Positions 26,701 to 35,258 of a stretch of DNA of 64,000 nt are shown here, piece after piece. The notes beneath the pieces are model-generated. The model was not told where the DNA came from. It searched no databases and saw only the letters and a program-made list of their open reading frames with translations. Source of the stretch: Blautia liquoris (GTDB lineage Bacteria; Bacillota; Clostridia; Lachnospirales; Lachnospiraceae). The stretch is taken from positions 868,001 through 932,000 of the forward strand of contig NZ_CP063304.1 in NCBI RefSeq assembly GCF_015159595.1. Direction: 5' to 3'. The first letter of the stretch is position 1, and every line of letters starts with the position of its first letter. Both the position numbers and the translations under genes were made by a program.

Positions 26701-28147
26701 ATATCATCTGAATTCAGAGGAATGGCGAGACATACGTTACGACCGGAAAGGGGAATCTCACAGAGAGATTCTTCTGGAGGACGTCAGAAAGAAGCTGAAT
26801 GTCAAGAATATGCTCTGGAATGAGGAGGACAAACAGATTGCCGTCCTGATTCAGCAGAAAGAGGACCGGTTGAAGCGGATCAAAAGTGAATGTGGTGAAG
26901 ATCATGCTCTTTCGAAGGCAGAGATTTCGGATCAGGACTTTGATGCCAGAAGGAATAAACTCCTATATCAGAAAACTGAGATTCAAAAGCAGGAGAATAG
27001 CCTGAAAAGTCGTCTGCAGAGCTATGATGAGAACCTGACCGCACTGGCAGAGTATCATGATCTTCCCCTCCAGAATGAGGTTGTGTGGGAGCAGAACTTT
27101 TCCGCGATGGATAGCCGTGCCCTGCGAACCTTTAAGGGCATTCTGATTCGTGATTATAATCAGCACATCCGTGACGGACAGGAGGCGAAGGAAAGGATGG
27201 TTCATGTCTTAAATCGAATTGTCCGCATGGACCAGTTCCAGGATGATTTCTATAAGAAGCCGCTGGAGTCCATGCTGGAGTTATCGGAGGACGCATCTTC
27301 CGTACTGAAACAACTTGCCACCACACTACAGTCCTACGACAGTCTGATGGAGAAGCTGGAAGTAGATATCTCCCTCGTGGAGAAAGAGAAGAAAAAGATT
27401 GTGGAGCTGATGGAGGATTATCTCAAAGAAGTGCACCAAAATTTGGGAAAAATCGATCACAACTCTACGATCATAATCCGAAACCGCCCGATTAAGATGC
27501 TCAAGATTCAGGTTCCCGCTTGGGAGGAGAATGAAAACCTCTACCAGATGCGTCTGCAGGATTTCATCGATGAGATTACGAAAAAAGGAATTGAACTGTT
27601 CGAGAAAAATGAAAATGCCCAAGAGTATTTCGGAACCCATATCACAACCAAGAATCTGTACGATGCGGTGATCGGTGTGGGGAATATTCAGATCAAACTG
27701 TATAAAATCGAAGCACAGCGAGAGTATCCGATCACCTGGGCGGAAGTTGCCCGCAATTCAGGCGGTGAGGGGTTCCTCTCGGCTTTTGTGATCCTGACCA
27801 GTCTGATGTACTATATGCGAAAGGATGACACCGATATTTTTGCAGATAAAAATGAGGGAAAAGTTCTGATTATGGATAATCCATTTGCTCAGACGAATGC
27901 CTCCCATCTGCTGAAACCACTGATGGAGATGGCAGAAAAGACGAATACCCAGCTCATCTGTCTGAGCGGACTTGGCGGAGAGTCTATCTATAACCGGTTT
28001 GACAATATCTATGTTCTGAATCTGATTTCAGCCTCTCTGAGAAACGGTACAGAATACCTGAAAGGCGATCATATCCGGGGAGATGATCCTGAGACCATGG
28101 TAGTATCACAGATTGAGGTGATGGAGCAGCAGGAATTGCTGTTTTGA
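23747..28147 (+). CDS. jetC: Wadjet SMC-like ATPase JetC
   Basis: 1466 residues, the largest gene of the window. An N-terminal head half has Walker A RNGGGKSVLVQML (39-50). About 270-1230 is nearly all coiled coil, with a non-coiled interval near 640-750 that may be the hinge. The C-terminal head half has signature NSGGEGFLSAFV (about 1335) and Walker B KVLIMDNPFAQTNASHL (about 1370). The usual catalytic Glu after the Walker B Asp is Asn here. JetC dimers drive loop extrusion on plasmid DNA so that JetD can cut it. The stop is not followed by an evident terminator. Confidence 0.93.
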   Translation: MSKINGFRMINVNYNNNAIRISDEAFHLNGESTLASLRNGGGKSVLVQMLMAPFVHKRYRDAKDRPFDSYFTTNKPSFILVEWVLDQGAGYVLTGMMVRRTQDVENTNGSNLEMINIISEYQQPCMQDMHHLPVVEKGKKTMVLKNFMACRQLFESYKKDSSVNFFYYDMNNSAQSRQYFDKLKEYQIDNKEWETIIRKINLEESGLSNLFADCKDERGLVDKWFLDAIESKLNKDKNRMQEFQKIVEKYVGQYKDNQSKIKRRDTIRAFKEESGQITEKAQLCQKTGDKKRHQENKIAHFIEKLSELREETSGSYQESLRQSEEVEQAISHVQYEKLSSEVHQLEDDQSFHVSNRLMIEMEQEELEQEVEKTERYLHLLLCAKQQELTKEEERDLLLLRQKLEVSRQKDEDLKPERNRLGYQLKCYYERALDENKEQGKDKKELHRQVMERIGTEKEKISKLEEEIRQKMAKEGSLQSKVESYSTQEDRYNNSYGESLTRNILGTYEPGTMEIRKKSYQKELDEETRRRLQMKKQIEGSKNDQRSLERSLSDLEREKIQKQLKKEQQEKQKDKYDRELEKRKVIMTYLEMDENSLFDTVRILKTSERKLMEIAALRRNLEKEEDTLQKEYQSLTQGKVLELPKEFETELHKMDIHVVYGMEWLKKNGYTEKENRKLVESHPFLPYALILSQREMEKLSGNPKTVFTSFPIPIMVREDLEEKSGQMQSGIVEYPDVSFYVLFNENLLNEKKLRVLVQEKEQQIQRKKEAAAIRQSEYEEYFERRESIKNQEVTKEKLEKNKEAVGELGMQLKQLDEKAKKTSSELAELKTERDRLEKEIQKSEQRIFHQKRRMEDYIQLCEAYQIYEQNRQALERCSSDISEKKENQRSSRGQLDRQTERQRDLETKIDQLEREAHDLSDKFQIYARYSRVEADLSGQDFAEMEARYGAITSSMSQELQDLEAQEQKASRRYEEALDELTHLSGKYHLNSEEWRDIRYDRKGESHREILLEDVRKKLNVKNMLWNEEDKQIAVLIQQKEDRLKRIKSECGEDHALSKAEISDQDFDARRNKLLYQKTEIQKQENSLKSRLQSYDENLTALAEYHDLPLQNEVVWEQNFSAMDSRALRTFKGILIRDYNQHIRDGQEAKERMVHVLNRIVRMDQFQDDFYKKPLESMLELSEDASSVLKQLATTLQSYDSLMEKLEVDISLVEKEKKKIVELMEDYLKEVHQNLGKIDHNSTIIIRNRPIKMLKIQVPAWEENENLYQMRLQDFIDEITKKGIELFEKNENAQEYFGTHITTKNLYDAVIGVGNIQIKLYKIEAQREYPITWAEVARNSGGEGFLSAFVILTSLMYYMRKDDTDIFADKNEGKVLIMDNPFAQTNASHLLKPLMEMAEKTNTQLICLSGLGGESIYNRFDNIYVLNLISASLRNGTEYLKGDHIRGDDPETMVVSQIEVMEQQELLF

Positions 28148-28198
28148 GAACAATGCGACAGCCCCTTCTCCTTTATTTGCCTTTCAATCTTGTAATTT

Positions 28199-28234
28199 AA
28201 CTGAAAGGGAACTGAAAGGTTTCTCAATTATAAT
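28199..28234 (+). promoter_or_regulatory. Promoter with tandem 11-bp response-regulator repeats
   Basis: AACTGAAAGGG and AACTGAAAGGT abut at 28199-28220, followed after 8 bp by a perfect TATAAT (28229-28234). The second repeat covers the -35 slot. This looks like the target promoter of an OmpR-family regulator, yet no intact regulator or target gene follows; only a kinase remnant lies 190 bp downstream. Confidence 0.6.
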
Positions 28235-28264
28235 AAAAATGATGAACATGTTTGTTCGGGTCAC

Positions 28265-28305
28265 AAGGTCATGCTTTTTCATGCAAACATGAAACGCAGG
28301 ACCTT
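28265..28305 (+). other. Imperfect hairpin in the presumed leader after the repeat promoter
   Basis: AAGGTC pairs with GACCTT and, inside, TTTCATG pairs with CATGAAA around a CAAA loop, with a symmetric internal bulge. It lies about 25-30 nt after the expected transcription start. It could be a weak terminator or a structured leader; 28306-28423 shows nothing else recognisable. Confidence 0.35.
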
Positions 28306-28423
28306 TTGATCCTGGTATCATAAAAACTAAGTAAAAACCTTAGCTCTACAGATACGCTTGGACCAGTTGCAGATGACTATAAGCCTTCAATCAGAGGATG
28401 CTAAGGAATCAAATCAACTAATT

Positions 28424-28842
28424 ATCTAGACCCGCTGGCAAAAGAAAGACAGGTATCCATTGTCGCTAATCTGGAAACTACGGTTGCCTACGTGGGAGAT
28501 TCTTATTGGATCTCACAGGCACTACTTAACATTATGAAAAATGCTGTTGAACATACCAATATGAACGGAAAGATATTTGTCTGTCTGAAAGAAAAGGGTA
28601 CAACGGTGAAGCTCAGAATCGAGGATGAGGGGACTGGAATCTCGGCCGAAGAGTTGCCGCATCTATTCGAAAGGTTCCATCGGGGATCATTTACGAAAGC
28701 CGGATACGGAATTGGACTCAATATGGCTTATGATATCATAAAGGCTCATCACGGAACACTAAGTGCGGGAAATAGGATGGAAAAGGGGGCATGGTTTCTG
28801 GCGGAATTCCCAATACTCGAAGGAAGCAGGACCTATCAATAA
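28424..28842 (+). pseudogene. C-terminal remnant of a sensor histidine kinase
   Basis: From LDPLAKERQVSIVANLE onward the frame encodes only the HATPase half of a kinase: N box ALLNIMKNAVEHT, G1 box EDEGTGISAEELPHLFERF, and G2 GYGIGLNMAYDIIKAHHG. The sensor, membrane segments and H-box are absent, and stops interrupt the frame upstream (TAA near 28400). An ATG at 28492 could give 116 residues, but without a phospho-acceptor domain it would not signal. With the promoter at 28199 it looks like the leftover of a kinase/transporter module of the kind still intact at 3-8.7 kb. Confidence 0.75.
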
Positions 28843-28866
28843 GGGAGAGCCATCAGGCTCTCCCTT
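28841..28866. terminator. Stem-loop between the kinase remnant and the dockerin GH28 gene
   Basis: A perfect 11-bp stem, AAGGGAGAGCC with GGCTCTCCCTT, and an ATCA loop. It overlaps the stop codon of the remnant and lies 76 bp past the end of the minus-strand gene. Neither side has a long T run, so efficiency is uncertain. Confidence 0.5.
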
Positions 28867-28942
28867 AAATGTTCTCATATAATTGATATAAACGTCTAAA
28901 GCCAGTGGGATTGCGGTAGCCCTATTTCAATATCCAATAATA

Positions 28943-31900
28943 TTATCTGAAACTGCTGATGAGTTCCGATGAATATTGCAGGATCATTGATGCGTCTCTG
29001 GTATCGATGACACCGTCGAGATTGACATCTGCCGCATCTTTGGCATCCCAAGTGAGGTCATCCAGTTCTGCGGCTGATCTTAAGAGGGAAACAGCATCTT
29101 TGGTAGTTACTTCACCGTCTCCATCCAAATCTCCGAGGATACGCACCTGGGATAATTCCTCAGTAAGTGCACTGATGGAATTTTTGACATCTGCAATTGT
29201 CGCATCAATATTTTGATATACGATGTTCGCCTGATCAAGTGTTTCTCTCAATCCCTGTATAGAAGTCGGAGTGTATTTTATCTCCTCAGCAAGAATTGAT
29301 TCCGCCTTTTCAATCCATGGCTTGAGATTATCACGATTTCCCCGTAATACTAATCCACCAATGGCATCACTGATCTGATTGCTGATATCGGAAATCTGTG
29401 AGGAGGTTCGATTATCATCGGCAAGTATGACCTCTGCATTTTTGAGTGCATTCTCCAGATCAGAGATCGAAGTACTTGTAAACTTCTCTTTCTCACTGAG
29501 AAATTCGTTCGCAATATCTACCAGTTTTTGCAGGTTTGAAGCATCCGCAATGTCCAACAGATGAATCATGGCATCGAGCAGTTCATTGCTGTGTTCGTCA
29601 AGTTCACTCTGGCTGATGGAGGGATTCTTCAGATCCTTGTTTACCAGATCCAGTGCGTGTTGAAGTTTCTGGATGGCATCCGGACGATATTTATGGGATT
29701 CCTGGAGAATCTTTTGGGCTTCGCGGACCAGAACTTCTGCTGCTGTTGTGTTTGGTCCCTCGTTTAGATCGTTAAAGGCTTTTGCGAGATCTGCATATGC
29801 GGCGTCATATTGTTCCTGTGTGGTTTCATCCGATTGCAGCAGGCTTTTTGCATTGTTGTATTTTTCTATCAAAGCTGCCCAGGAATCTTTTGTGAAGTCT
29901 TGTTCATCCAGACCATCCACCATTTCCAGAAGCTTTTCGAGAGCATATCTTGTAGTCTCATCAGGTTTTGATGGTTCTGTCGGTCCAGCCGGAATATTGT
30001 CAATTCGTGAAGTACTGATACCTTTTACGGTCCAGTTGAAATCGGCCATCTTGTCGAAATTACCCATCGTCTGCTCTGCCTTCCACCAGCTATCCCCTGC
30101 TTGAATCGTGAAAGTATGCTCTTTTGTGAGATCAAGCCCGGAAATTGTCCAGGTTGTATCAGAGGTTGTGATTGCACCATTTACCGGGTTAAAAGCTTTT
30201 CCATCTTTTCCAAATACGGGTATCTGATCTACATAGACACGATACCCATTTACCTTTGTGTCATCCGATGCGGCATCCCAGGTCAGTACCACATCACCGT
30301 TATCAGAAACAGTTGCGGTAACTTTGACATTTTCCGGGAATACAGGGGCTTTGTAGTCATAGTTGTCCAAGGTTCGGATGGATGCCTGATTGTAGGAGAA
30401 TTCTGTTCCGGCATCGGTAAATGCCTTGATTTCTACGTTATTGTCCGTGCCTGGGGTGAGACGTCCAATCTGTTTTGATACAGTTTCAGAATTCTTGTAA
30501 TCCGGAATCTGATAGTTATAGACTGTCTTTTTCAAATCCCCGTTGGCATATAGTTGATATCCGCGTACTCTTGCGTCGCTTTGATATGCGGACGGCCATT
30601 CTGCCTGTGCACAGGTGTAGATACCATTGGAAAGAGCTACATCAATCGAAGCAGGGGCGGTGATATCTGCTGTATCAAGATCTCCGGATGTTGTAAGCGT
30701 TGTCTCGCCAAGTTCTGTCTTGTTTCCGGTTTCATCACTCGCATAGATTTTAAATGTATACGTTACACCGGAGGAGAGTCCGGGGAGTGTCGCAGATGTC
30801 TCTTCAATTCCATCAACAGCGTCCACCTTTTCATCGTCGAGGAACGTATCGACACCATAGAGTACGTTACCGGAATTGTCATCGGCTGCACTCCAGGAAA
30901 GATCAGCGGATCTTCCGTCTTGGGCGGACACAGCATTTATTTCAGATGCAGGATCAATCGCGGGAGCAGAGGAAATATTGTCCATGACAGCGGTGTCTGC
31001 GTTTAATGTTTCAAGTGTACTGCCCTGAAAACGGATGTTTTTGCTGTATTTGATATTGGTCCATGCTCTATCGTTTTTTTTGTCAATTGCTTTCCCGTTA
31101 TAGGAATTGGTCTTGACATTATAGAATACGGAGTTTTCACATCCTGTGAGTGTATCCCATCCATTATAATTCTTGAAAGAACCATTTCCGCCTACATCTC
31201 CGAAGGTGATGTCCTGAAAATAAAGGTTGCTGTGAACGTGCCATGGCTTGTCCGGATGGTTGACGGGGTCTACATCCGCGTATACACAGATCGTATTCTG
31301 GGTTGGTCCATATACGGAGATATTATAGGAAGCAAAATTGTAGAATCTTCCAATTTCTGCTGCCTCAGTGGAGGAGGCACTGTTCGGGTCACTGTAACTT
31401 GTAGTGAGCACCCAGCCCTGTGTGGGATCTGCTGCTGCACAGTCACGCATGGTGATGTTAGCACCAAAACCACCGTTTGTCGGTGCACTCTTGAAGCGAA
31501 AAGCTGCATCAATGTGATTCATCACCGTATCCTCGAAGAGAACATCCTGAATTCCGTTTCCGGTATGGCTGCCTGCGGCAAGACCGCCGTGTCCCTCGCG
31601 GAGGAAGTTGTTGAACATCCAGACTTCCGAGTTGGTTTGAATGTCACAGTCTCTGGCACCTTCGCCGACAGAAGCGCCGAATCCCAAGTTATCATCTCCG
31701 GTGTCATTGCAGTTATTCCAACAGATGACATTCTGGGAACATCCAAATCCAAGACCGTCCCCATTATTGCCGTCGTAGGAGAGAACCTTGACATTTGTTG
31801 CTGATACGTTCCTGGAATCTAAGATATTGACGGAGTGATTGGCCGGATTCATGACTGTTACGTCACCTAGGTATACATTTGTGACATTTCTCATGATGAT

Positions 31901-33220
31901 CAGACTGGAACGTGTCGCATACGCATTTGTCAAATCGGCCGCATCTATCTCTGAAAGCTTGTCATCTTTGTTTGTGGCAATTTTTCCTGCCAGTGCGTTT
32001 ACCACATCATCGGAATACTTCTTGCTTCCGTTCGCATCTGTTACATTGGACAGATATTTTCTTGCTGAATCTGCAGCCTGCACACCGTAGTGATATACTT
32101 TTTTGTTGTTGCCGGCAACCCATCTGGGAAGTGCGTATTTTTCGTTGCCCTCGACCGTAAGATCGACATCGCCGGCCTGTTGTGTGGAAGGATCTCCGGC
32201 ATTCGGGATGTATCCATCTTTATAGATTGCATCTTTTGCGCCATATTTCCAGCCGTTTCCATAGACAGTGCCATTTCCGGTTACACGGATATTTTCAAGC
32301 GGCTGTGATTCATCGGAACTTACAGCATTGATCAGCCCCCAGCCTCTGGTATCCGTGTAGAAGGGATACATGTGGAAGCCGATCTCAAAGTGATCACTGT
32401 TCGGTGATGCCCATAACGTTCCGTTGACTTCAAGAGTCATGTCACTTTTCAGCCAGATTGCGCCGGAGACGAAAGTACCTTCCGGGATCACAACCTTGCC
32501 GCCAGGAGTACATGCATCAATTGCATCCTGAATGGCTTTTGTGTTTGCTTCTATAAAGGTGTTTGTCTCGTCGTCATATGTTGTGTAGCCCTCGGAGGTT
32601 TTGGCACCATACTCGGTAATGTCAAAAACTTCCGGAGAAGGGGTGGTTTTCTGATCAATTGATTTGGGAGTGCCTAGCTCATTGCCGGCCTCATCGATGG
32701 CGACAACTGAGAAGGAATAATTGGTATCTGGCTTTAATCCCGTTGCCAAAAAGGAGTGGATATCGACATTTACGGTATCAATATCACTATTGCCCTTGTC
32801 TTGATAATAATCGTAGAATGCATCCATGTATTTCGCAGTCCATTCGGCGTTAACTTTGAAGTTCTCCCGTGCAGTTTCCTGAAGTTTTCCATTGATATAG
32901 ACGTGATAATCGGCTATATTATCATACTTTTCGGGTTTCTTCCAGACCAAACCGATACTGGTATCATCGTAAGCCAGTGTGGGAACCAGAAGGTCAGAGA
33001 TATCATTGGATCCTCTCGCTTTATCAAAAAGAGGGCTGTCCAGATCTTTCGTGCCAAAGGTGTCGCTGCTTATGACATCGAAGACTTTGCTGTCCACGTA
33101 CTTGTCGTGTCCTTCGGTGCCAGGCATTCCGGCTGCCCTTGTGTTTACTGTGGAGAAAACTGTTGTGAGCGTTATGAGTGTGGCTGACAGACATAAAGCT
33201 GATTTGAATTTATTATTCAT
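28943..33220 (-). CDS. Secreted GH28 polygalacturonase-like enzyme with FN3, FIVAR and dockerin modules
   Basis: 1425 residues. A signal peptide (about 1-30, ending NTRAA) is followed by an FN3-like domain (about 70-195). A GH28 right-handed helix spans about 200-740 with NNGDG (485-489), TGDDN (507-511), REGHGG (541-546) and FRFKS (574-578). These supply the catalytic Asp set, the His and the RxK of the family. About 360-430 is a helical insertion between strands. FN3-like domains (about 760-1080), three or four FIVAR repeats (about 1090-1350) and a C-terminal type I dockerin (DLDGDGEVTTKD and DVNLDGVIDTRD) complete it. It hydrolyses galacturonan or rhamnogalacturonan outside the cell. No LPxTG anchor exists; the dockerin implies a cohesin-bearing partner elsewhere. 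Confidence 0.9.
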   Translation of the reverse strand: MNNKFKSALCLSATLITLTTVFSTVNTRAAGMPGTEGHDKYVDSKVFDVISSDTFGTKDLDSPLFDKARGSNDISDLLVPTLAYDDTSIGLVWKKPEKYDNIADYHVYINGKLQETARENFKVNAEWTAKYMDAFYDYYQDKGNSDIDTVNVDIHSFLATGLKPDTNYSFSVVAIDEAGNELGTPKSIDQKTTPSPEVFDITEYGAKTSEGYTTYDDETNTFIEANTKAIQDAIDACTPGGKVVIPEGTFVSGAIWLKSDMTLEVNGTLWASPNSDHFEIGFHMYPFYTDTRGWGLINAVSSDESQPLENIRVTGNGTVYGNGWKYGAKDAIYKDGYIPNAGDPSTQQAGDVDLTVEGNEKYALPRWVAGNNKKVYHYGVQAADSARKYLSNVTDANGSKKYSDDVVNALAGKIATNKDDKLSEIDAADLTNAYATRSSLIIMRNVTNVYLGDVTVMNPANHSVNILDSRNVSATNVKVLSYDGNNGDGLGFGCSQNVICWNNCNDTGDDNLGFGASVGEGARDCDIQTNSEVWMFNNFLREGHGGLAAGSHTGNGIQDVLFEDTVMNHIDAAFRFKSAPTNGGFGANITMRDCAAADPTQGWVLTTSYSDPNSASSTEAAEIGRFYNFASYNISVYGPTQNTICVYADVDPVNHPDKPWHVHSNLYFQDITFGDVGGNGSFKNYNGWDTLTGCENSVFYNVKTNSYNGKAIDKKNDRAWTNIKYSKNIRFQGSTLETLNADTAVMDNISSAPAIDPASEINAVSAQDGRSADLSWSAADDNSGNVLYGVDTFLDDEKVDAVDGIEETSATLPGLSSGVTYTFKIYASDETGNKTELGETTLTTSGDLDTADITAPASIDVALSNGIYTCAQAEWPSAYQSDARVRGYQLYANGDLKKTVYNYQIPDYKNSETVSKQIGRLTPGTDNNVEIKAFTDAGTEFSYNQASIRTLDNYDYKAPVFPENVKVTATVSDNGDVVLTWDAASDDTKVNGYRVYVDQIPVFGKDGKAFNPVNGAITTSDTTWTISGLDLTKEHTFTIQAGDSWWKAEQTMGNFDKMADFNWTVKGISTSRIDNIPAGPTEPSKPDETTRYALEKLLEMVDGLDEQDFTKDSWAALIEKYNNAKSLLQSDETTQEQYDAAYADLAKAFNDLNEGPNTTAAEVLVREAQKILQESHKYRPDAIQKLQHALDLVNKDLKNPSISQSELDEHSNELLDAMIHLLDIADASNLQKLVDIANEFLSEKEKFTSTSISDLENALKNAEVILADDNRTSSQISDISNQISDAIGGLVLRGNRDNLKPWIEKAESILAEEIKYTPTSIQGLRETLDQANIVYQNIDATIADVKNSISALTEELSQVRILGDLDGDGEVTTKDAVSLLRSAAELDDLTWDAKDAADVNLDGVIDTRDASMILQYSSELISSFR

Positions 33221-33298
33221 AGATGAACCTCCGCTATGGTGTGGGACAGCAGGACTGGATCCACAAAGCTGTGTAGCAGTCCGCGCTGCCGTTGAGTT

Positions 33299-33334
33299 AA
33301 AAAAGCCGAAATGGAGATTCCATCCCGGCCTTTT
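33299..33334 (-). terminator. Terminator after the first solute-binding protein gene
   Basis: On the minus strand, GGCCGGGATGGA and TCCATTTCGGC form a stem followed by TTTTTT, 27 bp after the stop of the 33362-34933 gene. It is closely related to the hairpin at 40834-40865 but has a T run. Read-through may still feed the dockerin GH28 gene. Confidence 0.75.
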
Positions 33335-33361
33335 GGTGTATGGTTTTATCTATTTGGTTAT

Positions 33362-34933
33362 TTATTTCTTTTCCATCTTATTTAAGGAATCGACAATCTG
33401 TTTTGACCAGTCAGTTCCGCCTTCTTTTTCGAAACGAGCATACTCGTCATCAATATTGGCACCTTGTGTCACAACATTTGCAATAATTGTATTTTTCAGT
33501 GTTGTCAGATCTCCGTTGTACTGGCTCATCTCATCTGTTGAGACAAAGTTTGGAGCCAGAGTGGAGTTGTCGTTAAACAGCTGCTGAGCATCTCTTGCCT
33601 CCGGTGCGATCTGTTCTGCACCGGGATCCTTTTCCTTGAAGTCTGAGATGGAGAGCATCGGATCAATATTATTCTTGGTCCATTGCGTTCCTGGTTTTTC
33701 AAGACTCTCAAGCATATGGAACTGACCTTCTTCATAAGTGTTTCCACATACGGTTTCTGCTTTTGTCGACCAGTGTGTTCCTTCTACACCATAAGTCCAC
33801 AGAACCTGCATATCTCCGCCGTCGAGCATGCTTTCGATGAAATACTTAAACACGCCTTCCGGATTCTTACATGCTGCAGTGATCGCGAACACCGGCGGGC
33901 GCCGTTCCAGATACTTTCCAACCTCTTTAATTGGAGGAAGAGCAACCAGTTTGTCATCTCGATTGTTTGCTGCAAGGTTTACTTTTAAGTTTGTAGCCCA
34001 GGTACCTGCCCAATAGGTGAATACGCCGAACTTATCTTCGTAAAATTTGTTTCTGCAGTCGTTTGTTCCATTCGTAAGAGACTCTTTGTCGATGTAGCCT
34101 GCCTGATAAGCATCACGCAGACGGCCGATCGCCTCTTTCATGGAATCCTCTGTGAAACCGTCCACCCAGGTTCCGTCATCTTTCTGATAGAAACTTGGAT
34201 ATGCACCCTGATAGAATTCCGGAAGATAATTGACAAAAGGAATTTCTTCACCGATCAGACGGGCAGAAGATACACCATAAGTATCTCCATCAACGCCATT
34301 GCCGTCCGGATCCCCTTCGGTGAATGCCTTCAGCATATTGATGTATTCATCATAAGTGGTTGGAACGTCCAGGTTGCAGTTGCCCAGCCATTTTTGCTTT
34401 ACATATGTCACGCAGCCATTTCCACGGCCGTTTGCAAATCCGTAAAGTTTTCCATCAATATATAGATTTTTAATCAGATCCTCGTTGTTGATACGACCGG
34501 AAGCTTTCAGTTCGGAATTTTCCCAGGCATCTGTCATATCCCAGAGGGCCCCTTCCTTTGCATATCCGGAATAGTAGGTTGGATCCAGCAGGACAACATC
34601 TGGCCAGTTGTCCGGTCCGCTTGCGAAAGTCTGACCCAGAACATCATGATAAGCATCATGATCTGGCTGTGTGAGTTCAAGCTTTATTCCGCTGAGTTCT
34701 TCAAATCTCTCAACGAACTTGTCCTGTGCATTCTCTTTGGTGAAAACAGTCCCATCAATCATAAGTTTAATCTTGTCGGGCTTTTCTACATCCTTTTCTT
34801 TAGAATCCTCAGATGCAGATGATTTTGCTGAAGTTGCTGACTTTGCATCTTTGCCGGCGTCATTTCCACAGCCTGCGAACGTTGTTGCAGCCATCATTGC
34901 GGCTAAAAACGTGCATAGCATCTTTTTTCTCAT
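33362..34933 (-). CDS. Oligogalacturonide-type ABC solute-binding lipoprotein (paralogue 1)
   Basis: 523 residues. The lipoprotein signal MRKKMLCTFLAAMMAATTFAGC has a lipobox Cys at 22, followed by a low-complexity linker to about 50. The remainder is a family 1 extracellular binding protein of the LplA/YtcQ type, which binds pectin oligosaccharides. It is nearly the same as the protein at 39266-40813 through most of its length. No permease gene lies beside it, so it must share the permeases at 40.9-42.7 kb or serve as a spare receptor. It is divergent from the AraC-type sensor gene, with the shared 38-bp element in its upstream region. Confidence 0.9.
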   Translation of the reverse strand: MRKKMLCTFLAAMMAATTFAGCGNDAGKDAKSATSAKSSASEDSKEKDVEKPDKIKLMIDGTVFTKENAQDKFVERFEELSGIKLELTQPDHDAYHDVLGQTFASGPDNWPDVVLLDPTYYSGYAKEGALWDMTDAWENSELKASGRINNEDLIKNLYIDGKLYGFANGRGNGCVTYVKQKWLGNCNLDVPTTYDEYINMLKAFTEGDPDGNGVDGDTYGVSSARLIGEEIPFVNYLPEFYQGAYPSFYQKDDGTWVDGFTEDSMKEAIGRLRDAYQAGYIDKESLTNGTNDCRNKFYEDKFGVFTYWAGTWATNLKVNLAANNRDDKLVALPPIKEVGKYLERRPPVFAITAACKNPEGVFKYFIESMLDGGDMQVLWTYGVEGTHWSTKAETVCGNTYEEGQFHMLESLEKPGTQWTKNNIDPMLSISDFKEKDPGAEQIAPEARDAQQLFNDNSTLAPNFVSTDEMSQYNGDLTTLKNTIIANVVTQGANIDDEYARFEKEGGTDWSKQIVDSLNKMEKK

Positions 34934-35090
34934 ACTTATTCTCCTCCTAATAAATAGTTATTCTGCTGTCCCTAATCTCATGCTCTAAGCAATGTGCACA
35001 AGATATCAGCGATTACGACACAAAAATATCATAGGATTTCTAGCTGCGCAAGGCTCATATTTCGAACAAAGGACATTTCTTGTGATTATT

Positions 35091-35128
35091 TGTGTAAAAA
35101 AGAGGGTGCATATTTTTTGATTTCCATC
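35091..35128 (-). promoter_or_regulatory. 38-bp conserved element, copy 1
   Basis: Read on the minus strand it begins GATGGAAATCAAAAAAT, continues TGCACCCTC and ends TTTTTTACACA. It matches 34 of 38 positions, with no gap, to the element at 39063-39100. It lies 157 bp before the start of the first lipoprotein gene and 130 bp before the divergent sensor gene. The rest of the 34934-35258 intergenic region is poorly conserved with the other copy. A shared operator is likely but untested. Confidence 0.55.
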
Positions 35129-35258
35129 ATTTTGAAGGGAACCCATGATCGTAAGGGGTTAATTTGCAAGGAATGTAAGGGCTTACAGCTTGCATTTTTT
35201 TGGGTTTTGTGATATTCTTAGAAAGCAACAAATGCGACACCACCGGAGGCGGATTTTA

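Noticed and set aside
29673-33587. Several 100-200 codon plus-strand frames opposite the dockerin GH28 gene
   Set aside because: They mirror codon structure of the GH28 gene and show no families or ribosome sites.
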